DNA from: Nectonema munidae
Taxonomy: Eukaryota; Nematomorpha; Nectonematoida; Nectonematidae
Reading direction: 5' to 3'
Assembly: GCA_030549495.1 (NCBI GenBank)
Contig: JAUIRK010001036.1
Coordinates: forward strand, 282,001-346,000
DNA length: 64,000 nt
Shown: positions 1 through 64,000 of the stretch, in pieces
Layout: the number at the start of each line of letters is the position of its first letter
Numbering within the stretch: position 1 is the stretch's first letter
The notes under the pieces: generated by a model
Told to the model about the DNA's origin: nothing
The model's input: only the letters and a program-made list of their open reading frames with translations
The model's database searches: none
Position numbers and translations under genes: made by a program

Positions 1-1366
1 ATGTTCAACTTCCAGCTCGTGATATATTAAGTTCCAGGACTCGGTGCTTCTTAGATTCTAATGAAGGTCTACACGTGCACTTTTTAAGGTATCATACGTT
101 TAATGTATATGTCAGTGTAAAAATCACCAATATCTTATGCAAAACCTTGAAAAATCCGATATTATCGCTGAATTTTTCAAAAATTAAACACGAATTTTTC
201 ATCTAAAGAAATAAAAAAATGACTAAACTTGAACGAAATGGAAAAAATTTATTGTAAACAGATAAATCATTGGGGTAGTTTTTTTTGAATTTTTTAAATC
301 AAAGCTTATGAATCCTCAATAATCCAAAAATTTCATGACTGCAAAATCACTATGACCAGTTCCAATCTAAAGGTAATTTGGGTGGTTTAATTAAGAAAGC
401 ACAATTGAGCTGTTTGTGTCAAACTATCAGCAGGAAGGTTCATTGCTGAGTCCAACCCAATATATTGTGGAATCACACGCCTCAATTCAACTAAAATTCC
501 GTGTGATTTGTGCAAACTGCACAGATATAATTTAGTTAGAAGATAAAAAATGGTATATAATCAAGTACATCGTCCTAATAAACGACACTCAAATTCCGTT
601 TACACAAAGTTTGTAAGTTTTCAGCCAAAACATTTACGGAAGTTAGCATGCTTTTTTGAATTGTATGCTTAAACCAGACTAATTTCATTTTTTGGAACAC
701 TGATTTCATACTGCTCTTCAAAGGGTTAAATCAAAAAAAGCATGTTCATATTTCTTGAGTGCAACAGCAACACAGATCGTCTTTCAAATGAACTGCTATA
801 AAATTCCAGTGAGTCTTACTTTCACCATGATAGTAAAAAGATAGCATTGTCAAGCCTTCGAGAAAATTAAAATTACACCCTGAATCTAAAGTATTTATTA
901 TGCCTTAGCAATTGTAAGTGGCGCAATCATCTGTTAATGCCAGTTCCTCTGAAGAATTAATGGATACAAAATTAAAATATACAACTAAATCTTTCATTAT
1001 GATATACTATTACAGGTATAATTTTTACTAATAACGATATAGTCTTAACGGACGTAACAAACCTTCATAGGCATCAAAACGTAGGCAATGATAGGATGTA
1101 TTTAAATGTAGGATTTTCTTCTGCGAAATTTATAATTGTAGGCCATTTTAGTTCTATTTGGTCTTTTTTAATTATATTTCGTCTTTCTAACTTTATATGT
1201 TTTTAATTTTTAATTTTTATTTTGAAATGCTATTTTGTAATTTTACAAAATTATTTTGTCTTTTTATAATTATAAAATTCTATTTATCATTTACAATATT
1301 AATATTTTAACATGTTTCAAGTAGTAATATTTTTAATATACATTAAACAAAATTTCAAAAACTTAC
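1..1366. other. AT-rich intron or downstream sequence without recognisable feature
   Basis: This stretch follows the last detected protease exon. I read both strands for a further spacer or TSP1 exon and saw no cysteine/tryptophan pattern with usable splice sites. Confidence 0.5.
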
Positions 1367-59448
<58,082 letters not shown>

Positions 59449-59799
59449 CTGAAAGGATAAGAAAAAAATATAAAAATTGACCAATCAAACGTAAGTTTCG
59501 TGAGATAAGTATTTTGTAAGAAATTTCTTTATTAAGTTAGTATATAAAAATATCATTTATTTGTCTAAACCCTAACCCCCCCCCCCCCCCCCCCATATGT
59601 TTTCAGGGGGGGGGGGGCAAAATGACCTTCGCCCCCCAATAATTTTCCATAAGTTTGCTGCTTGTTTATAAAACATGTATGATGATCGCATTTTTCCCAT
59701 CGAACATATTTTACAGACGATGCGTGAGATAAATGATAATCCATTGCTTCATATGCACACAATAAGTAAGCAATGTTTATCACAGTGTCTCCTCTTTAT
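59449..59799. other. Intron with opposed C and G runs
   Basis: A run of about 20 C at 59578-59594 is followed by a G run at 59606-59618, then CGCCCCCCAATAATTTTCC. This resembles the G/C-run termini of the elements elsewhere in the window and may be a decayed element end. Confidence 0.35.
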
Positions 59800-62700
59800 A
59801 GTATTTTTGAGCAAACACATGTTGATGATCCACTAGATTTTCTCTTCTTCTTCTGTCACAGTGATTCTATTTCTCTTTCCTCTGTTTTTCTCTTCCAGTT
59901 TCTCTGCTAAAACTCAATCATTCACTCAAGCTCTCTTCTTTCATTCAAGCCCTCTTCTCTTGTTAAGCTCTCCTATCTCATTCAGCTCTCTTCTCTCCAG
60001 TGACGTAGCTAGGCTGGGGCATAAGGGGCCGTGCCCACACTCCTATGTACCGCATGGTACCCCCATGCAACTTATGCGATATAAGTTTTTGAAAATTTCT
60101 CCAATGAAAGGATCAAGAAAGTATAAATAATGTTGCGCAAGTTTTTTGTTTTTAAATTGTGCCCCTTTTATCAACTTTTTTTTGGCTACACCACTGCTTC
60201 TGTCTAATTTGCATTTAGAGTTAAATTAAAATAGTTTTCAATCGTTACAATTTTATATCAATGAATATTGTTAGACTCGCGCTAAGAATTTTTTTTCAGC
60301 AAAAGTCACTTAATCTTTATCACTACGTTTACTACATTTTGTAACATTTGAAAACTTTAATTTTTCAAGTCAAGAAATTTTTTTCAATAGTTATTTGGGA
60401 ATGAATATTTTGATTATCTATTCAGTTTAAAAGCCAGAATACTTTATTTGCTTAATATTTGAGCAGAGATATTTTTTACAATGTTGGATTGTTAATATTT
60501 ATAAGTAACACTGTACATAATCAAATCGCTTTTTTTAAGAAAATTTGTTGATTATTATAATAAAATATCGAAACAAAATGTTTCAGTTGTTAAAAATGTA
60601 CTTGATCTATTTATGACAGCTGTCAGAATTTTATTTGTAGACAGAAATATTCCAAAAAAGCAATGATTTTCTTTTCTCGTATACTTTGATTTATGTTAGT
60701 TTGGTCCTCGGACATTTCGCCCTATTATTTTCATAAGACAGTTCGTCCCATGGACAATTCGCCCCATTATTTTCATAAGACAGTTCGTCCCATGGACAAT
60801 TCGCCCCATTATTTTCATAAGACAGTTCGTCCCATGGACAATTCGCCCCATTATTTTCATAAGACAGTTCGTCCCATGGACAATTCGCCCCATTATTTTC
60901 ATAAGACATTTTGTTTCATGGACAATTCGCCCCGTTATTTTCATAAGACATTTTTTCTCATGGACAATTCTAAAAAATTAAAAGATAAATTGATTAATTT
61001 GAAATAATTTAATAGAGATAAAATAAACAAGAATATAATATTTTTTAATAATTTTACACATATAATAAGCAAAGATGGATGAAACTAATAGCCTATGAGA
61101 CAATTTGCCCCCTGGCTTTCTATGGGGCGAAATGTCTGTCGACCGTTATTTAAATATTTTTTTTAATTATAGTGGCTAGCTACTCAAACGTTGCCTTTTG
61201 CTGTTTATAAAAACTTGAAAATATCAAATAAACTCTAATTCTTTATGCCTCCTATTATTTTGAAATTATTCTGAGAACAGACGGTTCCATTTTAAAATAA
61301 TGAAAATTGCTTTATTAGTTTATTTTGTTTCCTTTCTCTCTTATGTTAATTATGTAGCAAATTTTTCAATGCATCGGATGTATTTTCATTGACCAGACAC
61401 TAATGTACCCCTTATGTCAAACTATGAACAAATTCGTATCGATGAGGAATCGAATCCAGAGGCTTCCGTGCTATGTTCATCATCTCAACCAACCTGCCAT
61501 GCCACCCATAGAGTATGCTGTAGGGGATACGTCAAATTAGTTTTCAAAAAACTTAACTTATGCTCTAAAATTTTTTAGTTTTTGTTGAAGCTCTATAACT
61601 TTTTCTGATAGACTTTTTTTCCTTAAAAGTTATTATAAAAGGCAAATCATTGCAAAATGTTAACAGTTATTTTACTTTTTGTAGACTTTTGTAGCTTGTA
61701 TCAATTTAGCTTTTAAACTATTTTTGAATGATGCTGAGTAAAATGAAATAATGTGATCTTAATTTTTTGTTTTATTTTTGTTTGCACAATTATGACTTCG
61801 CTTTATACCCTTGCCTCTGAATCAATCACATTTTTTCATATAAACATCGCAGGGTGTCTAGTAGACTCTTTGCCTTTAGACTACATTCACTCATATAAAA
61901 CTACCCAACCTTCAGTTATTTGTTTTCTCTATGAATCAAATATCCTTTCATCAATTCCTGTAATGTGCCTGGTAGACTACTTCATTTTTCAAATGAAAAG
62001 CCTATTCCACCCCCTAACATTTTTGGATTTTTTTAAACTAGTGTATACACGATGGTTGTAGGTAAAAATGCCCCCGAAATAAATGCCCCTAATTTTTGAT
62101 TTTCAAGATTTTTTTAATTATAAAATATTTTTATTTGGTACCGTTTTGAACGGCTAAATTTCTAAAATTTCTTAATCTATAGGGTTTTTTCTTTATAAAG
62201 TTCTTGAAAACAATAGCAAAGGTGGAGATTTGTGGGAATGTGTTCTTAAAATCAGTTAAAATACAAATTATATTTAGAAAGTGTTCTGATACACACAAAT
62301 TCCAAAAATATTTGCTGTTTTATAAAAATTTTTTTGTATTTAAAAAATTGTCGTATGCTGAGTTTTTTAGTTTACTTTAATTAAATTTTAAATGTTTTAG
62401 ATGAAAAGTTAAATATTTTTTTTACAAAAAATCTTTATTTGACATATCTTTTTTAAAAATTTTAATTAATAATTTTTTGAAATTTTTTGTGTTGGGGCAT
62501 TTTTTCCTAATTTTAAATTGGGGCAATTTTTCCTACTTTTTAATTAGGCCATTTTTTAATACTTTTTAATTGGGGGCATTTTTTCCTACTTTTTAATTGG
62601 GGCATTTTTTACGGGGGCATTTTTTCTGCGCACTATATTCAATATGCAAATTTAATTAAAATATTTTCGCTGGAAGTATAGTATTTAAATTCACCAATTT

Positions 62701-62886
62701 TATAAAAAAATAAATAAAGTAGTCTTATAAATTTAGGACTTTGGGTATGCGCTGAATACACTCTATTTTAAGGATTGCTTGAATATTTGGTTTCCCGTGG
62801 TATTTCCAGATCACTAATTTTGAAAATTGCAAGAAAAAAATTTCGCCCCCCCCCCCCCCCCCAATAATTTTAAGGATGTGCGCCCA
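59800..62886 (+). mobile_element. Copy B: second copy of the 3-kb non-coding element
   Basis: It matches copy A from GTATTTTTGAGCAAACACATG onward to the end GGATGTGCGCCC, in the same orientation about 8.9 kb away. It keeps the first miniature element (59998-60196, target copies CTTCTCTC/CTTCTGTC), the 42-bp minisatellite, the SINE-like segment (61420-61510) and the G/C-run insert (about 62055-62632). It lacks the inner miniature element of copy A. Its left tip is not recognisable, so this copy may be 5'-damaged. Confidence 0.85.
60705..60965. repeat. 42-bp minisatellite, about 6 units (copy B)
   Basis: The unit is the same as at 52140-52325 but with two more repeats, the extra ones being the almost identical central type (CAGTTCGTCCCATGGACAAT). 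Open frames on both strands result from the 42-bp period and are not genes. Confidence 0.9.
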
Positions 62887-63720
62887 GAGGATATCGACCA
62901 CTTTGCCGACCCCTGTGATACCGTTAAAAGGCTAGTAGGAGAGATGCCTGATGACATGTCAGACGTGGTTTTATTGATTCGGAACTCGATTTTCAACTTT
63001 TTTGTTCAAATTGATGAAATGATGGATGCTGAAAACTTGTTTCAACCTTGCGTTTACGTACAATATGTATACCTGGTAGATAACCTGGTAGATAATTTTA
63101 TATTTTGAAAAACTCAGCAATAGAACAACTACAAGAGAAACATTTGACAAATGGAAAATTTTTTCTACAGAACATGGTATTAAGTCGGAATCTGGCCAAA
63201 CAAAAATCTCCAGATGTAATTGGTACCCAGTGTGCCAAGACATAAAACCATACACGATGAGTTGAAAAATGTTTTGAATGAAGTCATTAAAACAGTGTAT
63301 TTCATTAAAGCAAATGCTTCAAATCTTGTTTGTTTTCAATTTTAAAATCTCTTGCTAGTCTTGTTGCACTCAAACGTGAGGTGGCTTTCCAAAAGAAAAT
63401 TTTCCAAGCGATACTATAGAAAGAAATCCAGCAATTTCTGGAAGGCATAACTAGATATGCATGTAGAATTTTTTAATGTCCGTTTTCGTATATTTATATC
63501 ATTTTTAGTCAACATATTTGAATATATGAATTCCTTTAACCTTGCGCTGGAAGAAAAAGAGATCAATACTCCATTATCATAAAAAAAATTGACAGCTATT
63601 GAAATGAAGGTGGAATAATTGCATTCTTTGATAAGAAAAATTTTGCTCGATTTTCGAACATATTTGTTGAAAAAAATAATATTTTCATAATAAAGATGTC
63701 CTGGAGGCCATAAAACCAGG
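62887..63720 (+). pseudogene. ZBED5-like hAT remnant
   Basis: Just inside, CTTTGCCGACCCCTG (about 62900-62914) is an inverted hAT tip. Later forward readings include HDELKNVLNEVIKTVYFIKA, then HSNVRWLSKRKFSKRYY and VNIFEYMNSFNLALEEKEIN. These correspond to the middle of ZBED5-type transposases (V-x-x-I-K-A, V-R-W-L-S-x-G-K, F-E-x-x-N-x-L-N-x-x-L-Q-G-K). Broken by many stops and shifts. Confidence 0.65.
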
Positions 63721-63889
63721 TCTTGGGAGCCGCCTCAAAATTATTTGGCTACGGCTCCGACGTTTTATATATTATAATTTATATTGTAATTCTTCATTAT
63801 ATATACAGTTTAACTTGTTAAATCGGGAACTAGAAAAAATTGAAAACTTTGGAAAACCGTAACTTCCACCTACGGGAAAATCCTTTTTG

Positions 63890-64000
63890 TTTAGGGCGTT
63901 TTGGTTTCGGGTGTTTTGGTTTCGGGCGTTTTGGTTTCGGGCGTTTTGATTTCGGGCCTTTTGGTTTGGGGCGTTTTGGTTTGGGGCGTTTTGGTTTTCG
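63890..64000. repeat. 15-bp G-rich tandem repeat running off the window end
   Basis: About seven units of GGGCGTTTTGGTTTC with small changes (GGGTGTTTTGG, GGGCCTTTTGG, TTGGGG variants). The array continues past the last base of the window. Confidence 0.92.

Noticed and set aside
430-535. Possible further protease exon on the minus strand (reads LHKSHGILVELRRVIPQYIG)
   Set aside because: A polypyrimidine AG precedes it, but the phase does not fit the preceding exon and there is no spacer or TSP1 pattern.
59579-59618. C and G runs as a possible stem-loop regulatory site
   Set aside because: Homopolymer runs of this sort occur beside transposon tips throughout the window and nothing ties this one to regulation.
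60691-61007. Repeat proteins such as YFHKTVRPMDN and SYENNGANCPWDE
   Set aside because: They arise from a 42-bp minisatellite whose length is a multiple of three; frames are open on both strands and the same occurs in copy A.

Overview
This is an AT-rich animal (eukaryotic) genomic window: one very long, intron-rich host gene on the minus strand, with its introns packed with transposon remains. The overall look (very low GC, a mariner with a PPRSPDL-type active-site stretch, many hAT families of the ZBED5 kind, two piggyBac relatives, tRNA-derived SINEs) suggests an arthropod. A copepod such as a sea louse is my best guess, but that is inference from memory of repeat content and not proven here.

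Host gene. Sixteen consecutive minus-strand exons, from 59448 down to 1367, encode an ADAMTS-type secreted zinc metalloprotease. In order they give: propeptide (two exons), furin site RVKR followed by the start of the reprolysin domain, the rest of the catalytic domain with HELGHSFGLPHDN and a Met-turn, the disintegrin-like domain (two exons), a thrombospondin type 1 repeat, the cysteine-rich domain (about three exons) and the spacer (two exons). Every exon has an AG acceptor and a GT donor, and the reading phase agrees across all 15 junctions, giving 904 uninterrupted codons. The first coding exon (signal peptide) and the 3' end of the gene were not found and probably lie outside the window.

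Layout of inserted DNA in + coordinates. 1.7-4.1 kb: a reversed repeat copy (copy C), a FLYWCH remnant and SINEs. 5853-9481: a complete-looking piggyBac element with a TTAA target duplication, a very long (TG)n tract and one frameshift. 9.8-11.3 kb: a dead hAT. 11.65-11.95 kb: a fold-back repeat. 14.5-15.6 kb: a second, decayed piggyBac relative. 18.05-18.75 kb: a hAT tail. 20.27-20.46 kb: a 5'-truncated LINE with a 15-bp target duplication. 21.3-24.9 kb: two decayed coding remnants. 27352-29052: an intact 566-codon ORF of a family I cannot name, the best novelty candidate. 34.6-35.5 kb: another hAT. 38.1-47.3 kb: a hAT cluster including one hAT inserted inside another and three elements with 8-bp target duplications or matching ends. 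48.5-49.7 kb: a mariner relative. 50.8-55.3 kb: a palindrome-rich satellite split by a 3.35-kb element (copy A) that itself holds nested insertions. 59.8-62.9 kb: a second copy (copy B) of that element. 62.9-63.7 kb: another ZBED5-like hAT remnant. 63.9 kb to the end: a short G-rich tandem repeat.

The protease coding sequence is undamaged even though the introns are full of insertions, so the transposons look tolerated and the gene looks functional. No rRNA, tRNA gene, CRISPR or operon-like structure is visible.
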